Shown here in pieces: positions 1 through 8,575 of a DNA stretch of 60,738 bases. The position numbers and the translations under genes are program-made. The notes below the pieces were generated by a model. It was not told the DNA's origin and did no database searches. It saw nothing but the letters and a program-made list of their open reading frames with translations. Source of the DNA: Candidatus Syntropharchaeum sp. (GTDB lineage Archaea; Halobacteriota; Syntropharchaeia; Syntropharchaeales; Syntropharchaeaceae); assembly GCA_026134025.1 (NCBI GenBank), contig JAOQII010000006.1:1-60738 (forward strand), read 5' to 3'. Numbering within the stretch: position 1 is the first letter of the stretch; every line of letters begins with the position of its first letter.

Positions 1-303
1 AGATCCAATGCGATGGGGGGCTATCCGATTAGAGGAGAAGATAACTTCAGCACGCACGTATCGAACAGGGTGAAAAAAGAGGCCGAGCAGCTCGGGATAT
101 ATCTCGTTTACCTCCCACCATACTCGCCCGACCTCAATCCGATCGAGTTTGTATGGAAGAGCATCAAAAGAGTCATCTCGATTCTTTTTGTGGATAACGT
201 AGAGGTTCTGAGGAGGATAATCGAAAGAACATTCAGTAGGCTTGCAGAGAGCTTATCATTTGCTATGTCGTGGATAGAAAAGTTTATCCCTTTGTGGATT
301 TAG
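1..303 (+). CDS. IS630-family transposase, C-terminal part (cut by window edge)
   Basis: The reading frame is open to base 1, so this is the C-terminal end of a longer gene; the ATG at 13 is internal. The protein has the typical end of an IS630/Tc1-mariner DDE transposase: an EDNFSTH stretch in the place of the second catalytic aspartate (family form LDNxxxH), then LPPYSPDLNPIEFVWKSIKR, which carries the third acidic residue. Such enzymes cut and join DNA at TA sites. No terminal inverted repeat could be recognised after the TAG stop. A transposase at the very edge is a usual cause of contig breaks. Family call is firm; whether the full element is intact cannot be seen. Confidence 0.85.
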   Translation, partial: RSNAMGGYPIRGEDNFSTHVSNRVKKEAEQLGIYLVYLPPYSPDLNPIEFVWKSIKRVISILFVDNVEVLRRIIERTFSRLAESLSFAMSWIEKFIPLWI

Positions 304-492
304 TTTTGTTGGGGAGTACAAATCCTGGCGAAATTTATTGAAGAATAGGACAAACGGCTAAATATGGGTTTGAAGAGTTAAAAATCAGATTGGGTAAACT
401 ATTTAAAGAAAAAGAGGCTGAGTTAGCACTGAAACATGATAGAGCGTGTTATTAATGCAGGTTATCAATTTCATAATGAATAAGGTGAAAAA
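304..492. other. Intergenic stretch with an ORF-like remnant
   Basis: There is no recognisable gene between the transposase stop and the small ORF at 493. Positions 342-455 on the plus strand stay open without a start codon and read like protein (contains GFEELKIRLGKLFKEKEAE). This may be the tail of a gene disrupted by the insertion element. No family was recognised. Confidence 0.3.
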
Positions 493-585
493 ATGATTAA
501 AATTTCACTCAGCAAAACCCTGAGAAACCCGTTTAAGATCAAGAAGGATGAAAAGCTAATAAAGGAGGCTACTTTAAATGGTTGA
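493..585 (+). CDS. Possible 30-residue basic peptide
   Basis: This short frame starts at an ATG four bases after an AAGGTGA ribosome-binding-like sequence and overlaps the next gene start at 578. The product begins MIKISLSKTLRNPFKIKKDE and is lysine-rich. The clear ribosome-binding site of the next gene (AAAGGAGG at 561-568) lies inside it. It could be a small translationally coupled protein, the remnant of a larger gene cut off by the nearby insertion element, or chance. No family was recognised. Confidence 0.25.
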   Translation: MIKISLSKTLRNPFKIKKDEKLIKEATLNG

Positions 586-1069
586 ACTTGAGGTTTTAAA
601 GCTTGAAAATCCAGATGAACACTATCAGGTCGTTGTTGGGCAGGGAAACTTCTCAATCTTTGCCTGTGATGATATATTTCGACTGCTCTTGACGACCACC
701 CCAGCGATCAAGTGCGCAGTTGCGATGAACGAAGCGGTTCCAAAGCTCACTCGAGTTACAGGAAACGATGAGACGCTAAAAGATCTTGCCTCAAAGAATG
801 CATGCTCTATCGGTGCAGGGCATGTATTTGTCATCATGATGGATGGTGCTTTCCCGATAAATGTACTTGGAGCACTCAAAAATCATCCTGCGATTGCATC
901 AATCTACGTTGCGACTGCAAATCCTGTAGAGATCATTATAGCAAAGACTGAGCTTGGATCAGCGGTTATTGGCGTGGTTGATGGCGCATCCGCAACCCGG
1001 ATCGAGAATGAAGCTGAGAAGCGTGAGCGGAGAGCGCTGTGTGAAACACTCGGATACGGGCTTGATTAA
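578..1069 (+). CDS. Adenosine-specific kinase family protein (DUF355-like)
   Basis: The 163-residue protein matches the archaeal adenosine-specific kinase family (DUF355) in length and in its conserved core: VVVGQGNF near residue 20, a GNDETL segment, then CSIGAGHVFVIMMDGAFPIN and ATANPVEIIIAKTELG. Members were characterised structurally as small proteins acting on adenosine; the physiological role is not well settled. The start is supported by AAAGGAGG nine bases upstream. The gene ends three bases before hdrA, so the two are probably co-transcribed, although a functional link is not obvious. Confidence 0.85.
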   Translation: MVELEVLKLENPDEHYQVVVGQGNFSIFACDDIFRLLLTTTPAIKCAVAMNEAVPKLTRVTGNDETLKDLASKNACSIGAGHVFVIMMDGAFPINVLGALKNHPAIASIYVATANPVEIIIAKTELGSAVIGVVDGASATRIENEAEKRERRALCETLGYGLD

Positions 1070-1072
1070 TAG

Positions 1073-4066
1073 ATGGTTCGAATTGTAGGGGCAGTCCTTG
1101 TAATAGGCGGCGGGATTGCAGGAATTCAGGCGGCGCTTGAGGTTGCAGAGCAGGGGTTCAAGGTTTATCTTCTTGAGAATAGCGGATCGATTGGCGGTGT
1201 TATGTCGTGCCTTGATAAGACCTTCCCCACGAATGACTGCTCGATGTGCATCGAATCCCCGAAGATGGTTGAGCTTGGAAGACACCCCAATATCCGCGTG
1301 ATACCGAACGGAGAGGTCAAATCCTGCGCTGGGAAAGCTCCTAACTTCAAGGTCAAAATTCTGCGGCGAAACCTCTATGTCGATGATAAGCTCTGTGTCG
1401 GTTGCATCGATATCTGTGAATCTGTCTGTCCGATCGAGCTTCCATCAGAGCATGACTTTTTAATCGGAGGTCGAAAAGCCATTTATGTTCCCTTCCCTCA
1501 GGCTGTACCACTGGTTGCAAAGATTGATACAGATCACTGCATCGGTTGCAGGCTCTGTGAAGCAGCATGTGAGCGGGATGCGATCGACTACTTCAGAGGG
1601 GATGTCGAGGAGGAGCTAAATATCGGGAGCATAATTATCGCAAGCGGAATCGAGCCTTTCGATCCGTCCAGCCTGCATGAGTATGGATACGGGATACTCG
1701 ATAATGTCATAACCGCTCCGCAGTATGAAAGGCTCCTATCTGCAGCAGGACCGACCGAAGGTAGGATAATGCGCCCCTCTGATGGTAAGGTCCCAGAGGA
1801 GGTTGCATGGATACAGTGTGTTGGATCAAGAGAGAGCGAGTTTCCATCATGTTCAGCTGTCTGCTGTATGTATGCAACGAAAGAAGCGATGGCAACCACA
1901 CATAGTGAGCGTTACATCTTCTACATCGATCTCAGATCCTACGGGAAGGCGTTTGAGATTTTCTATCAACGAGCAAGAGAGATCGGAGTTCAATACATAC
2001 GAAGCAGACCTGGTATAATACTCGAAGATCGTGAGAAAAATCCGATTATACGGTTTGAGGATACAGATACGGGAGATGTCCGCGATCTCAAGGTTGATCT
2101 CGTCGTACTATCGGTTGGGCTTCGTCCAGCATCCTCAAACCTGGCGCTCTCAGCGATATTTGGTGTGCCACTCGATGATCTCGGATTCTTCAAGCCAGCA
2201 AGTATCCTGAAGCCGATCGAAACAGGTGTTGATGGGATATTCATCTGCGGATGTGCAACAGGAGCAAAGGATATCCCAGATTCGGTCGCTCAATGCACAG
2301 GCGCTGCAGCAAGGGCAATTTTACCCCTGATTCAATCGAGGGGGAAGGAAATTCCAAAAAGAGCCAAGATCAAGGAGCGGGTCGTAGATTACGAAGATAT
2401 CCCCCGGGTGGGCGTCTTTGTCTGCAACTGTGGGGTTAATATTGGGGGTGTTATCGACGTGCCCCAGCTTGTTGAGTATGCAAAGACGCTTCCAGGTGTT
2501 GTATTTGCAAGAGAGGAGACGTTTGCCTGTTCTGACGATGTTCAGAGCCGTATAAAAGATTCGATAATAATCAATGACCTCAACAGGGTCGTTGTTGCAG
2601 CCTGCACACCCAGAACACATGAACCGCTATTCCAGAATACCTGTAAGGAGGTTGGGCTCAATCCATACCTCTTTGAGCTGGCAAACATCAGAGAACACTG
2701 TTCATGGATACACGTGCATGACAGGGATCGTGCCTTCAATAAGGCAAAGGATCTTATCAGGATGGCAGTATCAAAGGTTAAACTCTCACGCCCGATTCAT
2801 CGGATAAAAGTCCCTGTCGTTAAGCGTGCGCTTGTTCTTGGCGCAGGTATCGCTGGTATGCGGGCTGCACTTGATATCGCTCAGGGTGGAATCGAGGTTT
2901 ATCTCATCGAGCGAGCGCCCGAGCCTGGTGGAATATTGAAAGAGATATCATACCTTCATGATGGAACAGCGGTTCGAGATTTTCTAAACAGTTTGATCTA
3001 TGAGGTTGAGTCCCACCCAAATATTCAGCTTATGACAGGTTGCAGTGTTACAGCGCTTAACGGTTTCGTTGGAAATTTTAAAGCAAAAATTGAGGGAGAG
3101 ATCAATGCAGAACTGGATGTCGGGGCGTGTATCATTGCAACAGGCATGAGAGAGCATGAACCAGAAGGTTATTACCGTTATGGCGAGGATTCAAGGGTCG
3201 TGACACAGACTGAGCTTGACGCCCTGATAAGCAAGGGCGGTCGTTGGGAAAGTGTTGTTATGATACAGTGTGTTGGCTCAAGGGATGAAGAGCGCCAGTA
3301 CTGCTCAAGGATCTGCTGTATCAACGCGATCAAGAACGCGATTACGATAAAGAAGGGAAATCCTGGAACCGATATCTACATTCTCTATCGGGATATTATG
3401 ACATACGCAAGGTGGGAAGAGCTCTATCTTGAGGCGCTAGAGCTTGGCGTGATATTTATCAGGTACACACAAGAAAGACCCCCAGCTGTAGATGAGGATC
3501 TGAAGGTCAGGGTTTATGATACGCTACTCGGGGCAGAACATGTAATCGAGCCAGAGCTTCTCGTCCTCTCATCTGCGATGATACCATCAGAGGGCGCAGA
3601 GGAAGTTGCACAGCTATTCAAGATCCCGATCTACCATGATGGTTTCTTTCTCGAAGCGCATGTCAAGCTGAGACCGCTCGATGCGACGTTTGATGGTATA
3701 TTCTTATGCGGTGGTGCACACTACCCCAAGCTAATCGACGAGGCGATCGCTCAGGGCTCAGGTGCTGCAGCCCGCGCGTTGATGATACTGTTCCGTGATG
3801 AAGTCGAGACCGGAGCTATCATCTCGGTCGTTGATGAGGATCTTTGTATCGGATGTGGCGCCTGTCTGGACACCTGCCCCTTTGATGCCCTAGAACTCCA
3901 AACGAGAAAGGCTTATATCAATCCGGTGGCGTGTAAAGGGTGTGGTAGCTGTCAGGTTGCATGCCCGGTCGGTGCGATAACCCAGCTCAACTTCACCTCA
4001 AGACAGATTGAAGCGATGATAAGGGAGTCTGTAAATGGCAAAGAGCAAGAAAAGCAAGAAGCATAA
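1073..4066 (+). CDS. hdrA: HdrA-like heterodisulfide reductase subunit A, doubled FAD architecture
   Basis: HdrA is the flavin and iron-sulfur subunit of heterodisulfide reductase complexes that bifurcate electrons between ferredoxin and CoM-S-S-CoB. Usual HdrA has about 650 residues; this has 997. Residues 1-440 form one FAD module (GGGIAG at 12-17; Cys-rich FPTNDCSMC region; two Fe-S motifs). Residues 443-997 form a second, nearly complete HdrA: VGVFVCNCG, FAD motif GAGIAG near 588, and two C-terminal ferredoxin motifs with first cysteines at 925 and 954. The first Fe-S motif is odd: C108-x2-C111-x3-C115-x3-C119 instead of 2-2-3 spacing, and in the second (C156-C166) a glutamate replaces the usual proline. 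No hdrBC or mvhD lies beside it. It overlaps infB by 32 bases. Confidence 0.9.
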   Translation: MVRIVGAVLVIGGGIAGIQAALEVAEQGFKVYLLENSGSIGGVMSCLDKTFPTNDCSMCIESPKMVELGRHPNIRVIPNGEVKSCAGKAPNFKVKILRRNLYVDDKLCVGCIDICESVCPIELPSEHDFLIGGRKAIYVPFPQAVPLVAKIDTDHCIGCRLCEAACERDAIDYFRGDVEEELNIGSIIIASGIEPFDPSSLHEYGYGILDNVITAPQYERLLSAAGPTEGRIMRPSDGKVPEEVAWIQCVGSRESEFPSCSAVCCMYATKEAMATTHSERYIFYIDLRSYGKAFEIFYQRAREIGVQYIRSRPGIILEDREKNPIIRFEDTDTGDVRDLKVDLVVLSVGLRPASSNLALSAIFGVPLDDLGFFKPASILKPIETGVDGIFICGCATGAKDIPDSVAQCTGAAARAILPLIQSRGKEIPKRAKIKERVVDYEDIPRVGVFVCNCGVNIGGVIDVPQLVEYAKTLPGVVFAREETFACSDDVQSRIKDSIIINDLNRVVVAACTPRTHEPLFQNTCKEVGLNPYLFELANIREHCSWIHVHDRDRAFNKAKDLIRMAVSKVKLSRPIHRIKVPVVKRALVLGAGIAGMRAALDIAQGGIEVYLIERAPEPGGILKEISYLHDGTAVRDFLNSLIYEVESHPNIQLMTGCSVTALNGFVGNFKAKIEGEINAELDVGACIIATGMREHEPEGYYRYGEDSRVVTQTELDALISKGGRWESVVMIQCVGSRDEERQYCSRICCINAIKNAITIKKGNPGTDIYILYRDIMTYARWEELYLEALELGVIFIRYTQERPPAVDEDLKVRVYDTLLGAEHVIEPELLVLSSAMIPSEGAEEVAQLFKIPIYHDGFFLEAHVKLRPLDATFDGIFLCGGAHYPKLIDEAIAQGSGAAARALMILFRDEVETGAIISVVDEDLCIGCGACLDTCPFDALELQTRKAYINPVACKGCGSCQVACPVGAITQLNFTSRQIEAMIRESVNGKEQEKQEA

Positions 4067-5849
4067 AAAAGGAAAAGAAGGGGGAAAAGAGCTTAGAACT
4101 CCGATCGTAAGCGTGATGGGGCATGTAGATCATGGGAAAACGCTTATTCTCGATCGTATCAGGGGTAGTACGGTTGTCGATAAGGAAGCAGGCGGAATCA
4201 CACAGCATATCGGTGCAACTGAGGTCCCGATCACGACGATCGAGAAGATCTGCGCACCTCTGACCAGGGCAAAATACGAGATACCTGGTCTACTCTTCAT
4301 TGATACGCCAGGGCATCATGCATTCACGACGCTGCGTTCAAGGGGCGGTGCACTCTCAGATCTTGCGATTCTGGTCGTCGATATCCTCGAAGGTTTCCAG
4401 CCACAGACCCTTGAGACGATAAACATCCTGAAACGCTTCAAGACGCCTTTTCTCGTTGCCGCAAACAAGATCGACAGGATTCATGGATGGAAAGCGCATC
4501 CCAACGAGCCATTCATCAAGAGCTACAGCGAACAGGAGAGTCATGTGCAGCGGATCCTTGATGAGAGGTTCTATGAGATTGTAGGGTCACTCCACGAGGC
4601 TGGTTTCAGCTCTGAGCGTTACGACAGGGTCAGTGACTTTCAGCGAAACATCGGAATCGTTCCAACAAGTGCGATGACTGGAGAGGGAATTCCGGATATT
4701 CTTCTTGTCCTTGTTGGACTTGCACAGAAGTTTCTTGAGAATAATTTGTATTTCAAAGCATCGAGTGCAGGCGTTGGGACGATACTTGAGGTCAAGGAAG
4801 AGAAGGGGCTCGGAATCACACTCGATCTAATACTATATGATGGCACGATAAAGACGGGCGATAAAATCATTGTCGGAAGTCTCGGAGAGCCGATTGTAAC
4901 AAAGGTAAGGGCGCTTCTCAAACCAAGACCTCTCCAGGAGATACGGATCGAGGAACGGTTCAAGAAAGTGACGTCTGTGACAGCAGCAGCAGGTGTGAAG
5001 GTCTCTGCCCCTAACCTGGAGGGCGCACTCGCAGGCCTGCCTCTGATGGTTGTTGCTGATGATTCAGAGCTCGATGCGATGATTGCTGATGTTGCGAAGT
5101 TTAGCGAGATTGAGATTGAGCGAGACACGATCGGTGTTATCATAAAGGCAGACACGCTCGGATCACTCGAAGCGCTCGCACATGAACTGAGGCGGGAAGA
5201 GATACCGATACAGGCTGCGGATGTGGGTGATATCTCAAGACGGGATGTTATAAATGCATCAACGATAAAAGACCCACTCCTATCCGTGATTTTGGGCTTC
5301 AACGTTGAGATCCTGCCTGATGCAGTCGATGAGATCGTCAAGGGTGATGTTGCCGTATTCACAGATAAGGTGATATACAGTCTCCTTGAAAACTACGAAG
5401 CGTGGGTGAGCGATAAGAAAAGGGAGATCGAAGAGGCGAAGTTTGGAGGAGTCGTCCGCCCCGGAATCGTTAAGATACTTCCTGATTGCATTTTCAGGCA
5501 GAGTAAACCAGCTGTTGTCGGTGTAAACGTCGTCTCCGGCACTATACACTCAAAAGTCAGGCTTATTAGAGGGGACGGACAGCGTATCGGTGTTATCAAA
5601 GGACTGCAGTCTGCTGGTGAAAATATAAGTTCTGCGAAAGTTGGTATGGAATTTGCGCTTGCAATAGATGGTCCAACAGTTGGACGGCAGATCGATGTTG
5701 GAGATCTTTTGTATGTCGATATACCTGAGCAGGATGCGCGTTTGCTTGAAATAGAGCGAGATAGTGGCGTTTTGAGAGAGGATGAGATAGAGGCTCTGGA
5801 TGAGTTCCTGAAGATAAAACGGCGGGACGATCCGTTCTGGGGGAAGTAG
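4035..5849 (+). CDS. infB: Translation initiation factor aIF5B (IF-2 family GTPase)
   Basis: aIF5B promotes ribosomal subunit joining and initiator tRNA placement. The 604 residues fit the archaeal family. A lysine-rich N-terminus (residues 1-20) precedes the GTPase: G1 GHVDHGKT at 29-36, switch region GGITQHIGAT at 53-62, G3 DTPGHH at 90-95 and G4 NKID at 144-147. The remaining domains II-IV follow, including a C-terminal acidic helix. The start lies inside the end of hdrA in another frame, preceded by AGGGAG; no other methionine comes before the G1 motif, so the overlap is probably real. Stop is TAG. Confidence 0.96.
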   Translation: MAKSKKSKKHKKGKEGGKELRTPIVSVMGHVDHGKTLILDRIRGSTVVDKEAGGITQHIGATEVPITTIEKICAPLTRAKYEIPGLLFIDTPGHHAFTTLRSRGGALSDLAILVVDILEGFQPQTLETINILKRFKTPFLVAANKIDRIHGWKAHPNEPFIKSYSEQESHVQRILDERFYEIVGSLHEAGFSSERYDRVSDFQRNIGIVPTSAMTGEGIPDILLVLVGLAQKFLENNLYFKASSAGVGTILEVKEEKGLGITLDLILYDGTIKTGDKIIVGSLGEPIVTKVRALLKPRPLQEIRIEERFKKVTSVTAAAGVKVSAPNLEGALAGLPLMVVADDSELDAMIADVAKFSEIEIERDTIGVIIKADTLGSLEALAHELRREEIPIQAADVGDISRRDVINASTIKDPLLSVILGFNVEILPDAVDEIVKGDVAVFTDKVIYSLLENYEAWVSDKKREIEEAKFGGVVRPGIVKILPDCIFRQSKPAVVGVNVVSGTIHSKVRLIRGDGQRIGVIKGLQSAGENISSAKVGMEFALAIDGPTVGRQIDVGDLLYVDIPEQDARLLEIERDSGVLREDEIEALDEFLKIKRRDDPFWGK

Positions 5850-5953
5850 TCAGAAAATTTAGCTAAAAAATATTTCTTTACCTCCCCATCCCTTGACCTC
5901 TCCTCAATCGAGATTCTCTGGATGAAAGCACATAACACCCATGGGGATGGAAA

Positions 5954-6247
5954 ATGTCTAAAGACGAAAGCAGAAAAGAGTGGGTGGATGACGGGCGTAC
6001 GCCTCATCGTGAGCATGTGCTCATCGAAAAGATCATCGGCACATTCAGGCCAACGAAGGGGGCTGAATACTATCAGTACATCAGATCACTCTTCGCTACA
6101 TGGAGGTTGCAGAAGAAAGAGATATTTGATGAGCTTGATGGGTTGCTGAGAAGGGAACTTTGTGGGGTGGGGTTTTTTCAAAATACTCATAGGTGCATCA
6201 TACGAGAAGAACACCACAGGAAAAACCGTTCTAATGGCAGGGGATAG
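5954..6247 (+). CDS. Small hypothetical protein, possibly frameshifted
   Basis: The first 70 residues (basic and acidic, with helical repeats such as FRPTKGAEYYQYIRSL) look like a real small protein. After residue 70 the text becomes unusual (CGVGFFQNTHRC). In the +1 frame, from the run of six T at about 6174-6179 onward, a more protein-like reading appears (FKILIGASYEKNTTGKTV) and ends with TAG at about 6265. This suggests an indel in the T run or a decayed tail. No family was recognised. It sits directly upstream of top6A, where archaea often carry top6B. Confidence 0.5.
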   Translation: MSKDESRKEWVDDGRTPHREHVLIEKIIGTFRPTKGAEYYQYIRSLFATWRLQKKEIFDELDGLLRRELCGVGFFQNTHRCIIREEHHRKNRSNGRG

Positions 6248-6280
6248 AGTTATTAATTTCCAATAGCCAAAAGGTGAACA

Positions 6281-7351
6281 ATGGCTGATCAGGACGTAGA
6301 GAAGGACCTTTTGAAAATTGCAAGTGCGTTCTACACCCAGCTTGCCGAGGGAGAGATCCCCTCCTTTACGCTCCCGTTGCGAACACGGGATAATATCGTA
6401 TACGATGAAAAAGAACGTGTATGGGTCTACGGTGAGAAAGAGGGGTTGAGAAGTGCTAAAACGGTTAAAGGAGCGTTTCAGATACTCAAGACCGCATATT
6501 TGATAGAATTCTTGAAAAAACAGCTTGATGAAGGGCGATCATCGACTTTGAGGGAGCTTTACTACATCTCTGAGAACTGGGGGGATGCAAAGTTCAACGT
6601 CCAGTCAGAGAGCGACCTTTTAATCGAGGATCTTGAGATCGTATCACAAAATCAGCGTGAGTGTTTTCACATAAGACCTGAGGAGGATGGAGCATCTGTA
6701 TTTGGCCCACTGAAAGTCAAAGAGCAGACCAGGAAAGGTGAGAAGGTCATCCACTGCCAGGATGATGTTGGTGATGCAGGCTACTTAATCCCGAACAATA
6801 TCGATAAGGTTGAGTTTCTCGAGCATGATGCAAAGATGATCCTGGCGGTTGAAACAGGTGGTATGCGGGATCGACTGATCGAGAACGGTTTTGATGAGGA
6901 GTTTGACGCTATTATAATCCACCTGAAAGGTCAGCCAGCCAGAAGCACAAGACGACTTCTAAAAAGGCTCAACCTGGAGATGTCCCTGCCTGTATTTGTA
7001 TTCACAGATTGTGATCCGTGGAGCTACCGCATCTTTGCATCGGTTGCTTATGGCTCGATCAAGAGCGCGCACCTCTCAAAGTTCATGGCAACGCCTGATG
7101 CGGTCTTCATGGGAATTATGCCAAGTGACATCGTGAAGTATGATCTCCCGACAGATAAGCTCACAGACAAAGATAAGGATGCGTTGCATTCAGAACTTAA
7201 AGATCCGAGATTTAATAGCGAGTTCTGGAAAAAAGAGATTAAGTTGCAGCTTGAGCTTGGAAAGAAATCAGAGCAGCAGTCGCTTGCAAAGTATGGGCTT
7301 GACTTTGTGACAAAAGTATATCTACCGGAGAGGCTGGATGAGCTGGGGTGA
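6281..7351 (+). CDS. top6A: DNA topoisomerase VI subunit A
   Basis: Subunit A of the type IIB topoisomerase makes the double-strand break, whereas subunit B supplies ATPase activity. The 356-residue length fits. The winged-helix/CAP domain carries the catalytic tyrosine in [10 protein letters not shown] (Tyr 94 or 95). The Toprim domain has its glutamate at 191 (VETGGM) and its DxD at 243-245 (FTDCDPW). A GGTGAAC-type ribosome-binding stretch precedes the ATG. The usual neighbour top6B is not in the window, so the holoenzyme must be completed from elsewhere. Confidence 0.96.
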   Translation: MADQDVEKDLLKIASAFYTQLAEGEIPSFTLPLRTRDNIVYDEKERVWVYGEKEGLRSAKTVKGAFQILKTAYLIEFLKKQLDEGRSSTLRELYYISENWGDAKFNVQSESDLLIEDLEIVSQNQRECFHIRPEEDGASVFGPLKVKEQTRKGEKVIHCQDDVGDAGYLIPNNIDKVEFLEHDAKMILAVETGGMRDRLIENGFDEEFDAIIIHLKGQPARSTRRLLKRLNLEMSLPVFVFTDCDPWSYRIFASVAYGSIKSAHLSKFMATPDAVFMGIMPSDIVKYDLPTDKLTDKDKDALHSELKDPRFNSEFWKKEIKLQLELGKKSEQQSLAKYGLDFVTKVYLPERLDELG

Positions 7352-7365
7352 GTTAAAATCTCCGA

Positions 7366-8514
7366 TCACACCTTCAATCTTTCTGAGACCTCTCGAATAA
7401 GTTCTAAATAGAAGTTTTCTCCGATTTCTCTCCCCTCAAAGGCTGAAAAGGCATCTTCGAGCAGACCGTCATCTGCTTCTCTGAGCACCTTTGAGTACGG
7501 AATTGCCTGAATTAATTTCTGCCCTTCAGGGCTTTTTTTCCATTCTTCTTCAAACTCTTGCAGTCTCTCACTGGATGAATCCCCCTCACTGGCAGCTTTT
7601 GCCCCGATTTTTCCAGCGATGTCGCCGAAAATTAAAGCATTTCCTGTTCCAACGCCTCCGACAGGTCTAAAATGTCCTGCAGCATCGCCAACGAGAAGAA
7701 AACCATCACCAAAGCTTTTCTCGGTGAGACCAAGCGGTATTAAACCTCCATACATCCTGCCTGGATTCCATTTGATCGCTTTAGATAATACAGGATGTTC
7801 TTTTATAACCCTCAATAGATACCTGTGTGCATCTTCGCGTGACTTAACGCCGAGCGCAACAACCGCTTTCTTCCTGCTAACAGGCATTAAAAATCCACCA
7901 AGGCTGTCTGACCACTTCTTTCCGCAGAAAAATGTAAAAAGCAGGTGCTCATCACCCTCTTTCTCCATCTCAACAATGGTCTGGAGGGCAAAGAGGGATT
8001 CTTCCGGTGGTTTAACCCCGAGTTTTTCGATGAGGTTTGGGTTGTAACCACAGGCACATATCACAACTTTTGACCTGATCATCCTTCCATCACCGAGCAT
8101 CACTCCTTCAACCTTTCCGTTCTCGGTAAGAAAATAGATAACAGGGCTTTTTATGTAGTCTGAGCCATTAACTACCGCTTTTTTGAGAAGGATCTGTGTG
8201 GCTTCGGTTGTCATCAACGTCCACCCTCTCTCCTCTTCTGATCTATCTGTAAAACTCCTCCCATCTGGTGAGATGTACTTGAAACCGTGTGTCGCTATGT
8301 AATACGGCGGAGAACAATCTGCAACCTTCTCAAATGCAGCAGCTGTCTTTGGTCCTATCCCGAGAAGATCAAGTCCTGCTTCTCCATCTGGAATCGTCTT
8401 TGCAAGCGCTGGAGAGACTAAAAGCGTCTTTGCGCCATCTTTAGATGCAGAAATGGCTGCACTTAATCCTGCGAATCCCGCGCCCACAATTAGAATATCA
8501 TACTCATCAATCAT
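7366..8514 (-). CDS. FAD-dependent geranylgeranyl-reductase family protein
   Basis: The 382-residue flavoprotein has a Rossmann FAD motif GAGFAG at 11-16 and the second family signature FLLVGDAAGHFRPVGGVGTG in the C-terminal third. This combination is typical of geranylgeranyl reductases, which saturate archaeal lipid chains, and of related oxidoreductases. Whether this one acts on lipids cannot be decided from sequence; such archaea often have several paralogues. It converges on top6A with only 14 bases between the stops and seems to be transcribed alone. Confidence 0.8.
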   Translation of the reverse strand: MIDEYDILIVGAGFAGLSAAISASKDGAKTLLVSPALAKTIPDGEAGLDLLGIGPKTAAAFEKVADCSPPYYIATHGFKYISPDGRSFTDRSEEERGWTLMTTEATQILLKKAVVNGSDYIKSPVIYFLTENGKVEGVMLGDGRMIRSKVVICACGYNPNLIEKLGVKPPEESLFALQTIVEMEKEGDEHLLFTFFCGKKWSDSLGGFLMPVSRKKAVVALGVKSREDAHRYLLRVIKEHPVLSKAIKWNPGRMYGGLIPLGLTEKSFGDGFLLVGDAAGHFRPVGGVGTGNALIFGDIAGKIGAKAASEGDSSSERLQEFEEEWKKSPEGQKLIQAIPYSKVLREADDGLLEDAFSAFEGREIGENFYLELIREVSERLKV

Positions 8515-8575
8515 GATTGATAATTTTAATCCTCTGGTATAAATAATCTGCTGACAGTGCCAGCTGCTATCGTCC

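Noticed and set aside
4640-5362. 240-residue minus-strand ORF opposite infB
   Set aside because: Serine-rich shadow of a strongly coding region; no domain, no ribosome-binding site.
5393-6016. 207-residue minus-strand ORF opposite the end of infB
   Set aside because: Composition is that of an antisense shadow (Ser/Phe/Pro-rich) and it overlaps a certain gene.
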